DNA of 64,000 nucleotides, taken from assembly GCF_900177425.1 (NCBI RefSeq), contig NZ_LT840184.1, forward strand, positions 1,267,487-1,331,486. Reading direction: 5' to 3'. The notes under the pieces were generated by a model. That model was not told the origin of the DNA and did not search any database. It saw nothing but the letters and a program-made list of their open reading frames with translations. The position numbers were made by a program, and so were the translations under genes. The stretch comes from Paenibacillus uliginis N3/975 (GTDB lineage: Bacteria > Bacillota > Bacilli > Paenibacillales > Paenibacillaceae). Positions 41,398-50,960 of this stretch are shown in pieces (the stretch's first letter is position 1; each line of letters opens with the position of its first letter).

Positions 41398-41483
41398 CTT
41401 TAAGTTCCTCCTTGTCGCTCCCACGAATGCCTGTACTTCGGTACAACTCGTTTATATCATAAATATACTTAATCGGAATCAGC

Positions 41484-41499
41484 TTGAAAAGGTTTTCAT
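41484..41499. promoter_or_regulatory. cre-like site in the araC/lplB intergenic region
   Basis: TTGAAAAGGTTTTCAT matches the cre consensus WTGNNARCGNWWWCAW at 15 of 16 positions (G for the central C). It lies 87 bp upstream of the AraC-type gene. The 41398-41759 interval otherwise holds only the second cre and promoters. Confidence 0.5.
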
Positions 41500-41684
41500 T
41501 GCTCTCACAAGACAGGTACGTTCGATTTCCGCTGCAGAAAAAAAGTGCAATCTGGGGAAATTGATACCTGTTTCACAGCGATAGCAATATAGAAAAGCCT
41601 TGTCCGATGAGGCTTTCAGCCGTTGAAGCGGATGGGGATCGCCATGACGCTCCGAGCGGAAAAAAAGTCAAATTGCACGGAATT

Positions 41685-41700
41685 ATGATAGCGTTTACAT
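41685..41700. promoter_or_regulatory. cre site upstream of the importer operon
   Basis: ATGATAGCGTTTACAT fits all 16 positions of WTGNNARCGNWWWCAW. It lies 60 bp upstream of the lplB-like start, a position where CcpA would repress the importer in the presence of preferred sugars. Confidence 0.75.
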
Positions 41701-41759
41701 TGAGGTTAACCGTTTCGGAAATGACATCGTTAGCATGAACATGAAAGTGAGGTTTTTAT

Positions 41760-42737
41760 ATGAATCGACAAGATATCGCCGCAAACGCCGCGGGGAAGAA
41801 GGGTGGCTCTGTCTCTACTAAACGGATGGGGCGACGGAGCGTTTGGGCGGATGTCAAGCGGGAGAAGTATCTACTTTTCCTAGCTTTGCCAGGCGTCATT
41901 TTCTTCATTATTTTTAAGTATATTCCGATTACGAACTTGGTTATTGCCTTTCAGGACTATTCACCGTATTTCGGTATAACGGGGAGTCCATGGGTCGGAT
42001 TCGAACACTTCAGCCGTTTTTTCAGCAATGAAGATTTTTATATGCTGCTGCGCAACACACTGGCCATAAGTTTTCTGAATTTAATTTTCTTCTTTCCGGC
42101 ACCCATCATTCTGTCCATCATGCTGAATGAAGTGCGCAATTCCATCGTCAAGCGGACGGTGCAGTCGCTGATTTACATTCCGCACTTTCTGTCTTGGGTA
42201 CTCATTTATGGCTTGACGTTCCTCATGTTCTCTCAATCCGAGGGCTTGGTGAACAAATTTATGATTTCCATGGGTAATGACACGATAGATATTTTGTCCA
42301 ACCCCAATTATTTCTGGGGAATGCTGACTGCGCAGTCCATATGGAAAGAAGTCGGCTGGGGCACGATTATTTTCCTCGCGGCTATCGCCGGCATCGATCC
42401 GCAGTTGTATGAAGCAGCCGTCATGGACGGGGCGGGACGGATGCGCCGCATTTGGCATATTACGCTGCCCGGCATGCGCAACGTCATTATGATTCTGTTC
42501 ATTCTTCGTCTCGGGACAATTATGGATACGGGCTTCGAGCAGATTTATCTTATGATGAACGCAGCGGTGTCGAATGTGGCCGAAGTGTTCGACACGTATG
42601 TGTACCGAGTCGGCATCAAGCAAGGGGAATTTAGTTACAGTACAGCCATCGGCCTGTTTAAATCGCTTGTCGGCGTTATCCTCGTCGTGACGGCCAACAA
42701 AGTAGCGAAGAAATTCGGGCAAGACAGCCTGTATTGA
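41760..42737 (+). CDS. Carbohydrate ABC transporter permease (LplB-like)
   Basis: 325 residues with six membrane helices and the binding-protein-dependent permease EAA loop (YEAAVMDGAGRMRRIWHITLPG). LplB/YtcP-group signatures are seen: VIAFQDYSPYFGITGSPWVGFEHFSRFF (in part), FFPAPIILSIMLNEVRN and GFEQIYLMMN. It forms a heterodimer with the permease encoded at 42775. GTGAGG precedes the ATG. It is the first gene of a three-gene importer operon controlled by the divergent AraC-type regulator and probably CcpA. The ATPase must come from elsewhere (MsmX-like), as usual for this group. Confidence 0.92.
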   Translation: MNRQDIAANAAGKKGGSVSTKRMGRRSVWADVKREKYLLFLALPGVIFFIIFKYIPITNLVIAFQDYSPYFGITGSPWVGFEHFSRFFSNEDFYMLLRNTLAISFLNLIFFFPAPIILSIMLNEVRNSIVKRTVQSLIYIPHFLSWVLIYGLTFLMFSQSEGLVNKFMISMGNDTIDILSNPNYFWGMLTAQSIWKEVGWGTIIFLAAIAGIDPQLYEAAVMDGAGRMRRIWHITLPGMRNVIMILFILRLGTIMDTGFEQIYLMMNAAVSNVAEVFDTYVYRVGIKQGEFSYSTAIGLFKSLVGVILVVTANKVAKKFGQDSLY

Positions 42738-42774
42738 CGGGTGAAAGTAATGCGCATGAGAGGAGTCGAGCTTC

Positions 42775-43656
42775 ATGAGAGATTTAGGCTGGAAAGACCG
42801 CCTGTTTAACATTACCAACGTATCGTTATTGCTGCTGATCAGTTTGGCAACTGTATTTCCCATTTATTATACGGTTGTACTGTCCTTTACGGATCCAACG
42901 GAGTATTACAGCCGGCCGCTTATCCTGTTTCCGCAGAATTGGACGCTTGATGCCTACAAGCATCTGTTGTCGAACGGTCTGTTTATGAGCTCGCTTGGCA
43001 TGAGCACGTTTCTCGCTACAGCGGGGACGGCGTTTAGCCTTATTGTAACGGGCGGGTTGGCTTATGCCTTGTCGCGAAAGCGCCTCCCGTTCCGCAAAAC
43101 GATTATGTTTCTTATTCTACTGACTTTTCTGTTCCAGCCGGGCCTGGTGCCGCTGTACTTGATTGTCCGCAATTTGGGGCTCATAGACAGCGCGTGGTCG
43201 CTTATCCTCCCGGCTCTCACGAGCGCTTGGTACGTACTCTTGATGAAGGGCTTCTTTGACAGCATTCCGGACAGTCTGGAAGAAGCGGGACGCATTGACG
43301 GCTGCAATGAAATCGGTGTCTTCTGGCGTATTATGTTGCCGTTGTCGCTGCCGGCGTTGGTGGCGTTCGGACTGTTTTTCGCGGTCGGATATTGGAATAC
43401 GTACTTCAACGCCCTTATGTTCATCAACGATCAGACGAAGTGGCCTCTGCAGGTACTGCTACAGAATATGTTGGTGGATCCGTCGACGATGGGTGGAGGA
43501 ACAGGTGGGCTGGAGTTTCGCTTAAACCGTCAAATGCCTTCTGAGACGCTCAAGATGGCGGCGGTCGTTATCGCGACCGTGCCGATTATGCTGGTGTATC
43601 CATTCTTACAGAAGCATTTCGCCAAAGGCGCGATGGTCGGTTCTGTCAAAGAATGA
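42775..43656 (+). CDS. Carbohydrate ABC transporter permease (LplC-like)
   Basis: 293 residues, six helices. The LplC/YtcP group pattern is clear: VFPIYYTVVLSFTDPTEYYSRP at the start, the EAA loop LEEAGRIDGCNEIGVFWRIMLPL, and the ending VYPFLQKHFAKGAMVGSVKE, typical of the family. GAGAGGAG lies before the ATG, 37 bp after the partner permease. Together with LplB and the lipoprotein it imports an oligosaccharide whose identity is unknown. Confidence 0.92.
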   Translation: MRDLGWKDRLFNITNVSLLLLISLATVFPIYYTVVLSFTDPTEYYSRPLILFPQNWTLDAYKHLLSNGLFMSSLGMSTFLATAGTAFSLIVTGGLAYALSRKRLPFRKTIMFLILLTFLFQPGLVPLYLIVRNLGLIDSAWSLILPALTSAWYVLLMKGFFDSIPDSLEEAGRIDGCNEIGVFWRIMLPLSLPALVAFGLFFAVGYWNTYFNALMFINDQTKWPLQVLLQNMLVDPSTMGGGTGGLEFRLNRQMPSETLKMAAVVIATVPIMLVYPFLQKHFAKGAMVGSVKE

Positions 43657-43719
43657 TAATGATATAAGGATGCACAAGGTTAAATACCATGACAAGGTGA
43701 AAAAGGGGAGGGTCCACAC

Positions 43720-45252
43720 ATGCAAATCAAACACAAAAAGTTGACATCTGTGCTCAAAACGTCGATGCTGCTTCTGTTGGCAAGCTCGGTGCTGCTGTCG
43801 GGGTGCGGCGGCGGTAAGGACAACGCGTCTGGTCAAGCAGGCGATGGTAGCCCAACAAAGATTACGATGCAGACACTGAACTACGCGCAGGATATGGTGG
43901 ACAAGAGCAGTCCGCTCTGGCAGGAGCTTGAGAAGAAGACGAATACGGAGCTCAGCATTACGTGGCTCACGCCGACGACGATCCAGGACAAAGTGAACGT
44001 GATGCTTGCTTCGGGGGACTTGCCGGACGTGACGTTTGTCGAAACCCTCAACAACTCGCAGCTTCAGAAGATGATCCAGCAAGGAGTGTTCTGGGATTTG
44101 ACGCCGTATATTAAGGATTATCCGAATCTAAGCAGCCCGCAGCTCGCACAGATGTGGGAGGATTCGAAGGTTGGCGGCAAAAACTATGCCATTCCGCGCT
44201 ATTACCCGAGCTATGGCGGGGGGATGTTCCCGATGCTGCGCAAGGATTGGTTGGACAAGCTGGGCTTAGAGGCGCCGACAACGATGGACGAGTTGTTCGA
44301 CGTGTTGGTGGCGTTTAGAGACAAGGATCCGAACGGAAATGGTCAGAAAGATGAAATTCCTTACGCAACGACACCAGCTTCTCTTCTCTTCATGTATGGC
44401 ATTTATAACGAAACATTAGGCAACTGGAAGTTGAAGGATGGCAAGCTTGTACCAGTCATTACAGAGGATGCATCCCGCGACGCGCTTCTCTGGATTAAAA
44501 AGGCATTCGACGAGGGGCTGTTACCGAAAGATTTTGCCATTATGAAGTTTTCCCAAGTGGTTGATCTCGTGCGCGGCGGCAAGGTGGGTGCGAGTGACTT
44601 TTCGATGAATGCGGTATGGGGACACGGCAAGGTAATCCGTGATGCGATTCCGAAAGCTGAACTTATTCCAACTGCGTATTTAGAGAACCCGAACGGCTAC
44701 AAATATACGCCATCTGGCTCGTCGTATTATGGGGTGTATCTTATTCCGAAGAAAGTGCCTGAAGAGAAAGTGAAGAAGATTCTTGAGGTGTTCGATTATG
44801 GCAACAGTCCGGAAGGTAACGTCATGCTGTATCATGGCATGCAAGGTGTTCACTACAATGAGGAAAATGGAAAGAAAGTACTTACGGAACAGGGTAAAAA
44901 AGATATGGTGGGCGATGGCAATATGTCGAGCTTGTTCCATCTCATCAGTGACGATATGTCGATCGGCGAAGTCGGCATGCCGGACGACTTGTATGAGCGC
45001 AACGTGCAGATCGTGAACGAACGCAAGAAGATTGTGGTGCCGGAGCCAGCGAGAGGATTGTATTCAGACGCGTATAACCGTCTCTATCCGGAGATTGAGA
45101 AGAAAGTCGATGACATACGTACGAAGGTCATCATCGGCCAAGAAACGATCGAGGCGTACGATCAATTCATCGAGCAATTGAAGCAGGATAAAAACTTACA
45201 GCTCATTACTGAAGAAATGAACAAAGAATATGAGAAGAAGATTGCGAAGTAA
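43720..45252 (+). CDS. Extracellular solute-binding lipoprotein (LplA-like)
   Basis: 510 residues. Lipoprotein signal with lipobox LLSGC (Cys about 29), then a family 1 type solute-binding fold: SGDLPDVTFVETLNNSQLQKM (in part), FWDLTPYIKDYPNL, MLRKDWLDKLGLEAPTTMDEL and the calcium-loop-like DKDPNGNGQKDEIPYA, all typical of the LplA/YtcQ group. It presents oligosaccharide to the two permeases upstream. GGGGAGGG precedes the ATG. A terminator follows at 45264-45294. Confidence 0.92.
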   Translation: MQIKHKKLTSVLKTSMLLLLASSVLLSGCGGGKDNASGQAGDGSPTKITMQTLNYAQDMVDKSSPLWQELEKKTNTELSITWLTPTTIQDKVNVMLASGDLPDVTFVETLNNSQLQKMIQQGVFWDLTPYIKDYPNLSSPQLAQMWEDSKVGGKNYAIPRYYPSYGGGMFPMLRKDWLDKLGLEAPTTMDELFDVLVAFRDKDPNGNGQKDEIPYATTPASLLFMYGIYNETLGNWKLKDGKLVPVITEDASRDALLWIKKAFDEGLLPKDFAIMKFSQVVDLVRGGKVGASDFSMNAVWGHGKVIRDAIPKAELIPTAYLENPNGYKYTPSGSSYYGVYLIPKKVPEEKVKKILEVFDYGNSPEGNVMLYHGMQGVHYNEENGKKVLTEQGKKDMVGDGNMSSLFHLISDDMSIGEVGMPDDLYERNVQIVNERKKIVVPEPARGLYSDAYNRLYPEIEKKVDDIRTKVIIGQETIEAYDQFIEQLKQDKNLQLITEEMNKEYEKKIAK

Positions 45253-45263
45253 GTAATTGACAG

Positions 45264-45294
45264 AGAGGTGCGCCTTTGTATGGCGTACCTCTTT
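45264..45294 (+). terminator. Intrinsic terminator of the first importer operon
   Basis: AGAGGTGCGCC (45264-45274) and GGCGTACCTCTTT (45282-45294) pair with one mismatch, followed by ATATTTTTTTG. Confidence 0.8.
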
Positions 45295-45366
45295 ATATTT
45301 TTTTGTACTTTTTGAACAAACAAGTATTGATATTGTGTCCTTAAAAAGTCTGTAAATGTAAAATCA

Positions 45367-45396
45367 TTGACAGTTATAATTAGGCTCTACTAGTAT
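45367..45396 (+). promoter_or_regulatory. Promoter of the cohesin/dockerin operon
   Basis: TTGACA (45367-45372), 18-bp spacer, TAGTAT (45391-45396). It is about 120 bp upstream of the first gene of the operon. Confidence 0.6.
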
Positions 45397-45517
45397 TAAA
45401 GTCAGCTATCAAAATGTACACCAATGAATGTGAAGTCGAAACATCTAACAATAGTGAAAGGAGTGTATTGGGGAAAAGCAGATGAAACAGAATACTAATG
45501 TGAGAGAGGGAGATGAA

Positions 45518-47728
45518 ATGATGTATTCATTATTTCGGAAATCAATGCTCTGGTGTCTGTCGGTACTTATTCTAATCTCTATGTTTTTGAGCAGTTCCGG
45601 ACGAGCAGAGGCGAGCAACGCCGATACCACATTCGGACAGCCGGTTGATCTGGGATCTCCGATACAACAGATCAGCATTTTTGATAGTGCGTATAACAAG
45701 GTTAATGGCAATGATTATATGTATACAACAGTGAGTGGTACACCCGCAGTGCTGAACGTAATCAATCTCAGCACTTATGAAATCGTGGATACACTACCGC
45801 TGAAGGGCAGTGCACAGGCATGGGTACATAAAGCGGATAAAAATGGAAGCGTTTACGTGGGGTCGACCTCCAATATTTTGTATCGTTATGACTCATCAAG
45901 CGGGAAGATTGAAGAGCTGGGAGCGCCCATACCGGGAGAAGGTGGCATCTGGTCTATGACACTTGATGATGATGGGAACGTATATGGAGGAACTTTTCCT
46001 GGCGGGAAGATTTTTAAGTATGATGTTACTCAAAAACAATTTATTAATTTCGGCAGCGCAGTTGAAGGACAGCAATATGTTCGGTCAATGGCTTTCCATA
46101 ACGGATCGATCTATGCTGGTACAGGCTCAACCGGACATTTGATTAAGATGGATCCGACAAGCGGCGCAAAAGAAGAAATTCCGCTGAAACCAATACCGGG
46201 CGTAAGTGAATATCCATTTGTTTACAATCTTGATGTGGCGGGAGATTACTTGTTTGCCCATTTATCAGGCGGCTCCATAAAGCAGTTGATTGTCTATGAT
46301 CTGGTCAAGAAGGAGTGGCTTGACGTTGTTATAGATGGATTCGACGGCGTTAAAGTATCTCCGGAACTGAACGGAAAAGTTTATTTATTGAAAAGTCAAA
46401 AACTGGTGTCCTTTGACCTTACCTCTCATGAAGTGAGAGATACAGGCATCTCACAGGTCATGTCTATGAAAAATTCCGGTTGGATTGGTTCAGACATTCA
46501 AAATATGAAACTAGCCAGCATCCAATTCAATGGCATCGTCACTTTGATGCAGCCTGAACAAGGCGTTCGTGAAGAACTTCATCCAATTGTGGAAGGGCAA
46601 AGCGCACCTCTTCATATTCTTGAAAAAGGTCCGGACGGAAATCTGTACATGAGTGCTTACCCTAGCGCCAACGGTGCACGTTATAATCCGGTAACCAAGT
46701 CCCGCGAAATGTTTACAATGAATCAGGCAGAAAGTATGGGGGCCTACCGGGATAAGCTTTATATTGGCATATACCCTAGTGCTCAGATCCATGAACTCAC
46801 TCCTGACCTTCCTATCAAGCCAAATGAAAATCCGATATACAAGTTCAGTATCGGTGAAGAACAGGATCGGCCGTATGTGTTTGCAGCAGGGGATGACAAA
46901 GTGTTTTTCGGAACGGTGCCTTTATACGGTAAACTCGGAGGTTCATTAGTGACTTACGAACCTGCCTCTGTTACATCGGTTACATATTCGGTTTACAGAA
47001 ATGTTGTCGAGGACCAGAGCATTGTCGGTCTGGCATACAGAGACGGAAAGGTTTATGGATCCACCAGTATTCATGGCGGACTTGGCATAGAACCTACAGC
47101 AACCGAGGCTAAAATGTTTGTCTGGGATACGGTAACAGACAGCAAAATAACTGAATTTACTCCAGACCTGTCAACTGCTCTTAAAAATCCGGTTATGATC
47201 AGCGGTTTAACCTTTGGTCCTGACGGGTTGCTCTGGGCAGCGGCAGACGGAATCATATTTGCGGTGAACCCGGAAACGCTGGAAATCGAGAAAGAAGCTT
47301 CAATATATCCGGAAGTGCAAGATTACGGCAAGTGGAATCCTATACACCTGCGATGGGGACAAGATGGACTGTTATATACAGATCTATACGGAAAGATAAC
47401 TGTGCTCAATATCAGTACGATGGAAGTTGTGTACACTGGTCCTAAAACTAACTATATGACCATCGGAGATGATGGAAACATCTATTATGTTGAAGGAACC
47501 CGTCTAAAAATGATTCCAGTCAATGACAGCGGAACAGAACAACCCGGAACTAAACCTTCCACAGATGTGAATGGTGATGGTAAGGTCAATCTCCTCGATT
47601 TAATGATGGTTGCAAAACATGCTGGTAGTCCTGTTTCGGATACAATCTCTTATTTAGATATGAATGGAGACGGAATGATAGATGTGGCAGATGTCGGATT
47701 AATAGGCTTATCGATGATGGAGAATTGA
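45518..47728 (+). CDS. Secreted beta-propeller protein with C-terminal type I dockerin
   Basis: 736 residues from ATG 45518 (GAGAGGGAG upstream); an ATG at 45482 is less well placed. A signal peptide ends near AEA (about 35). Residues about 40-670 are repeated beta-sheet blades (YVGSTSNILYRYD, YGGTFPGGKIFKYD, YAGTGSTGHLIKMD and similar), a propeller of unclassified type. Residues about 685-736 form a dockerin: two calcium loops DVNGDGKVNLLD and DMNGDGMIDVAD. The protein would bind a cohesin, such as the SLH-anchored one encoded next. No known glycosidase or lyase motif is seen. It is a homologue of the longer protein at 50961. Confidence 0.85.
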   Translation: MMYSLFRKSMLWCLSVLILISMFLSSSGRAEASNADTTFGQPVDLGSPIQQISIFDSAYNKVNGNDYMYTTVSGTPAVLNVINLSTYEIVDTLPLKGSAQAWVHKADKNGSVYVGSTSNILYRYDSSSGKIEELGAPIPGEGGIWSMTLDDDGNVYGGTFPGGKIFKYDVTQKQFINFGSAVEGQQYVRSMAFHNGSIYAGTGSTGHLIKMDPTSGAKEEIPLKPIPGVSEYPFVYNLDVAGDYLFAHLSGGSIKQLIVYDLVKKEWLDVVIDGFDGVKVSPELNGKVYLLKSQKLVSFDLTSHEVRDTGISQVMSMKNSGWIGSDIQNMKLASIQFNGIVTLMQPEQGVREELHPIVEGQSAPLHILEKGPDGNLYMSAYPSANGARYNPVTKSREMFTMNQAESMGAYRDKLYIGIYPSAQIHELTPDLPIKPNENPIYKFSIGEEQDRPYVFAAGDDKVFFGTVPLYGKLGGSLVTYEPASVTSVTYSVYRNVVEDQSIVGLAYRDGKVYGSTSIHGGLGIEPTATEAKMFVWDTVTDSKITEFTPDLSTALKNPVMISGLTFGPDGLLWAAADGIIFAVNPETLEIEKEASIYPEVQDYGKWNPIHLRWGQDGLLYTDLYGKITVLNISTMEVVYTGPKTNYMTIGDDGNIYYVEGTRLKMIPVNDSGTEQPGTKPSTDVNGDGKVNLLDLMMVAKHAGSPVSDTISYLDMNGDGMIDVADVGLIGLSMMEN

Positions 47729-47755
47729 TTCCAAGAATGAGGAGAGGGTAGATCA

Positions 47756-49708
47756 ATGATGAAATGGATGCGAATCACCATACCTGCTATAATGCTGTGC
47801 CTCATCATGGCAGTTGCTTCCCCAGCTGCGGCGGATGCTGTTACTAAAGGAGGAGATGAAAGCGTTATCTCACTAAAAACTGAAACTTCTACAGTATCCA
47901 AAGGTGATGTGGTGAAAATAAAGGTTTCGGTCCACCATGTTACAGATTTATATGGTATTCAGTTCCGCGTGAAGTATGACGCATCAAAATTGGCGTTGAA
48001 AGAAGCTGTAGCGGTTGGAGGATATAACGATTTTGGCGGTAAAAAGACAGATGCCGATAAGGGAACGGTTCTCCTGCCTCTGCTGCGGGAGCAAGTGTCA
48101 AATGTGTCAGAAGTACCTGCTCTAGATATAGCTGAACTAAGCTTTACCGCTCATGAGGCGGGTAAGGCAACTGTCGAGCTGCTAGAGATAAAGGCAGTTT
48201 CAACGGAGTCTTTTAAGAATGAAGCAGGATTGAAAGATTTGAAGGCAATTACAATGATCGTTCAGGGTCCACTGAACATATCCGTCCAGGGTTCCACGAA
48301 TCCAGGCGTGCCTTCAAATCCCGATACTCCCTCATCTCCAAGCACACCGGTAAACCCTGGGGGTCAGAATACAGCAGATGGTGATTTAACCAAGGCTCTC
48401 AAGGAAATTGAACAAATGCTTAATAAACGTCAGTTGAAAGAGGCGGTATCAGCGGTCAGCAGTTTGTTTGCAAAAGAAATCCCTTCTTTCTCGGTCGACA
48501 AGCGGACGCAGTGGGAAGCCACGTTTAAGAAACTGATCGAAGATCTTCAACGGAGTGTAACCCTGGGAACAGATTCCTCAGACGGATCTGCCATAATAAA
48601 CGATGAATCCTTGCAGTTTGCCGTGAGATCTATAACGGATCTGCTAGCACTGTCCAAGAGGCTTGGCCTGCAAACAGAAGGAGACAAGCTTATCATCTTA
48701 CCGCTTGCTTCAAATACAAAGTCGGCGACGTCACTTCACATGACGCCAGAACAAATGGTGCTGTTAGAAAAGAACGGAATGACGATGGTATTGGAGTGGG
48801 CACAGGGTAAGGTGAAGGTTTATCCTGAATCGCTTCCGAAGAAAAGTGCTGTACGGATAAGTCTTTCTTCCTCATCTTCAACGGTTAAAGAATACAGCAA
48901 CGAACTGCGTCATCTTGTTTCCTATAACCTTGCTGTGTCGACGGTGGCAGGGGCTGAGAACGTATCTGTTACTCAATTGCCGGGTACTATGGACCTTGTC
49001 CTTCCATTCAAAGCAGCAGATGGACAGCTCCATAAACTGGGCGTTTATGAGTGGGATGAGCAAACCGGTTCTTGGAAATACATGCGGAACGCCAAGCAGA
49101 CGAATGGGCTGTATGAGCTTGGCGTCAATAAACCGGGTACTTATGCGATTATGGAATATTCCGTGGATTATACAGACATTCAGAAATTATATAACGAGGC
49201 AAAACACGCGGTTGAAGCATTAACAGCGAAGCATTTAATGTTCGGAACAGGGGAGGGGAAATTTTCACCTAACCAAGAAATTACACGTGCTGAATTCACT
49301 TCGTTGTTGGTAAGAGCGATGAATCTTGAAGTTTCAACCAAGGCACCGAATGTATTTAAGGATGTAAAACCGGGAGCATGGTATACCGGAGAGGTGTATG
49401 CGGCCTGGGAAGCGGGAATCGTCAAAGGGAGCGGCAATAGCTTCCAACCTAATGAGAAACTGACCCGGGAGCAAATGGCCGTTATGCTGATGAATGCAAT
49501 CGGCGCTGCCGGAAAGGAAGCAGTTTCAGAAGGCCATAACAAATTCCGGGATGATGATCAGATTAGCAGCTGGGCGAAAGAAGCCATCTATTCCGCTAAG
49601 GAAAAAGGATTCATTAAAGGTAACGCCCTTAATAACTATTCTCCGAAGGAACATGCTTCCCGTTCAGAAGCGGCAATCATATTGCTTCGCTGGATAAACC
49701 AACTATAA
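47756..49708 (+). CDS. Cohesin-domain cell-surface anchor with three SLH domains
   Basis: 650 residues with a signal peptide (to about residue 26). A cohesin-type domain covers about 35-175 (VSLKTETSTVSKGDVVKIKV, GIQFRVKYDASKLAL, then VPALDIAELSFTAHEAG). A Pro/Ser/Thr linker lies at about 182-205, and a helical and beta middle region at about 210-465. Three SLH domains follow at about 470-650, with motifs ITRAEF, LTREQM and ASRSEA. The SLH domains bind pyruvylated wall polymer, so the protein would display a cohesin on the cell surface, the role of an anchoring scaffoldin. It starts 27 bp after the dockerin protein gene. Confidence 0.88.
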   Translation: MMKWMRITIPAIMLCLIMAVASPAAADAVTKGGDESVISLKTETSTVSKGDVVKIKVSVHHVTDLYGIQFRVKYDASKLALKEAVAVGGYNDFGGKKTDADKGTVLLPLLREQVSNVSEVPALDIAELSFTAHEAGKATVELLEIKAVSTESFKNEAGLKDLKAITMIVQGPLNISVQGSTNPGVPSNPDTPSSPSTPVNPGGQNTADGDLTKALKEIEQMLNKRQLKEAVSAVSSLFAKEIPSFSVDKRTQWEATFKKLIEDLQRSVTLGTDSSDGSAIINDESLQFAVRSITDLLALSKRLGLQTEGDKLIILPLASNTKSATSLHMTPEQMVLLEKNGMTMVLEWAQGKVKVYPESLPKKSAVRISLSSSSSTVKEYSNELRHLVSYNLAVSTVAGAENVSVTQLPGTMDLVLPFKAADGQLHKLGVYEWDEQTGSWKYMRNAKQTNGLYELGVNKPGTYAIMEYSVDYTDIQKLYNEAKHAVEALTAKHLMFGTGEGKFSPNQEITRAEFTSLLVRAMNLEVSTKAPNVFKDVKPGAWYTGEVYAAWEAGIVKGSGNSFQPNEKLTREQMAVMLMNAIGAAGKEAVSEGHNKFRDDDQISSWAKEAIYSAKEKGFIKGNALNNYSPKEHASRSEAAIILLRWINQL

Positions 49709-49720
49709 GGAGGGAGTCTA

Positions 49721-50908
49721 TTGAAACTTTTACAGCAAGGGTTGATTATATTTACCGCCTTTATTCTTTTGATGACAACGGTGCTCACCGTCTCTGATGT
49801 TCCAACGGCTGATGCTGCGAGTGGATTCCAAACAAAAGAGATTGAAATTCCAAATGCCGGATTTGAGGAAGAGGTTATCGATTCTGTTATACCGGGATGG
49901 AAGCCTTTGTGGCAGCCTTATGAAGATGCTTACTATGAAGTGACGACTGACCGCGCTTTTTCGGGAAAGAGCAGCGTGAGATTTAGAGATACATCAACAA
50001 CAAAAGGAGCAATCATTCAGAGCGCTCTCTTGCCAGTCAAACCGGGAACGGAATACACCGCTTCTGCAATGATGTATCTTGAAGAACCTACCGTAGCGGC
50101 AACACTGCTCCTTCGTTTTTTTGATGAGGATGGTAAGCAGGTAGGAACTGATACTTTATTCCATTATCGAAGTCCTAAAAATGAGTGGTTTAAAGGCGAG
50201 GTAAAGGGGATTGCACCTGAAAACGCAAAATATGCATCCGTCTTTGCATCACTTAGTAATTTTTTTACCGCGGTCGCTTATTATGATGACTTCAAATTGA
50301 CCTATGAACAGCAGGATATGAGTCTGTCGCTACTCGCACCTGCTTCAACAACGAAAGACAAACCGGTTACAGTAAATATTTCGGTAAATGATGCCGTGAA
50401 TCTTTATGCGGCCGACCTGAGTCTCACCTATGATACAAAGGCTCTGAAGGTTACCGAAGTTAAGCTTGATCCGGAATTTGAAGATGGTCAGGAGGCTTTT
50501 CTGACTTGGAAGGATCAAAACGGAAAGCTTCGGATTATTGCTTCTCAGCTCAAAAACCATTCTTTAAACGGTAATAAGACCATCGCGAATTTAACATTCC
50601 AGGTGCTGGACCAGACAGGAAATACAACGCTTACTATTCAGCGAGACTCTATTCTTGCACCTGTTAATGCTCAGGTTGATCAAGATCTTGTCCTGTTGCC
50701 GAGTGATGTCAAAGCCAGGATTACAATCATGGATAGTGAGGAAGACTTGAACCGCGACGGGGTGGTGAATCTGGTTGATTTGTTGCTGATCGGAAAAAAC
50801 GTAGATAAGAAGCCGGACGGAGATATTCAACACTATGATCTGAATGGGGATGGAAGCATCGATATCACGGATGTTGGCTTAGTTGCTCTTAAAGTGATGA
50901 AAAACTAA
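49721..50908 (+). CDS. Adaptor protein: CBM-like domain, cohesin and dockerin
   Basis: 395 residues from TTG 49721 (AAGGAGGG six bases upstream), with a signal peptide. Residues about 40-195 resemble a CBM4/9-type jelly roll (NAGFEEEVIDSVIPGWKP, AFSGKSSVRF, VKPGTEYTASAMMY). Residues about 198-340 form a cohesin-like domain (KPVTVNISVNDAVNLYAADL, then LSLTYDTKALKVTEV and LKNHSLNGNKTIANLTF). Residues about 343-395 form a dockerin with DLNRDGVVNLVD and DLNGDGSIDITD. Having both partners in one chain, it could link a dockerin protein to a cohesin anchor, or self-associate. The only possible glycan-binding module in the operon lies here. Confidence 0.85.
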   Translation: MKLLQQGLIIFTAFILLMTTVLTVSDVPTADAASGFQTKEIEIPNAGFEEEVIDSVIPGWKPLWQPYEDAYYEVTTDRAFSGKSSVRFRDTSTTKGAIIQSALLPVKPGTEYTASAMMYLEEPTVAATLLLRFFDEDGKQVGTDTLFHYRSPKNEWFKGEVKGIAPENAKYASVFASLSNFFTAVAYYDDFKLTYEQQDMSLSLLAPASTTKDKPVTVNISVNDAVNLYAADLSLTYDTKALKVTEVKLDPEFEDGQEAFLTWKDQNGKLRIIASQLKNHSLNGNKTIANLTFQVLDQTGNTTLTIQRDSILAPVNAQVDQDLVLLPSDVKARITIMDSEEDLNRDGVVNLVDLLLIGKNVDKKPDGDIQHYDLNGDGSIDITDVGLVALKVMKN

Positions 50909-50960
50909 TTTTCTTCTGAAATAACGAAGTTGTTACAAAATTTTTATGAGGAGGAATACG

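Noticed and set aside
42081..42863. 260-codon minus-strand ORF
   Set aside because: Fully antisense to the LplB-like permease gene, which has clear motifs; the antisense frame is rich in His and Asn with no domain.
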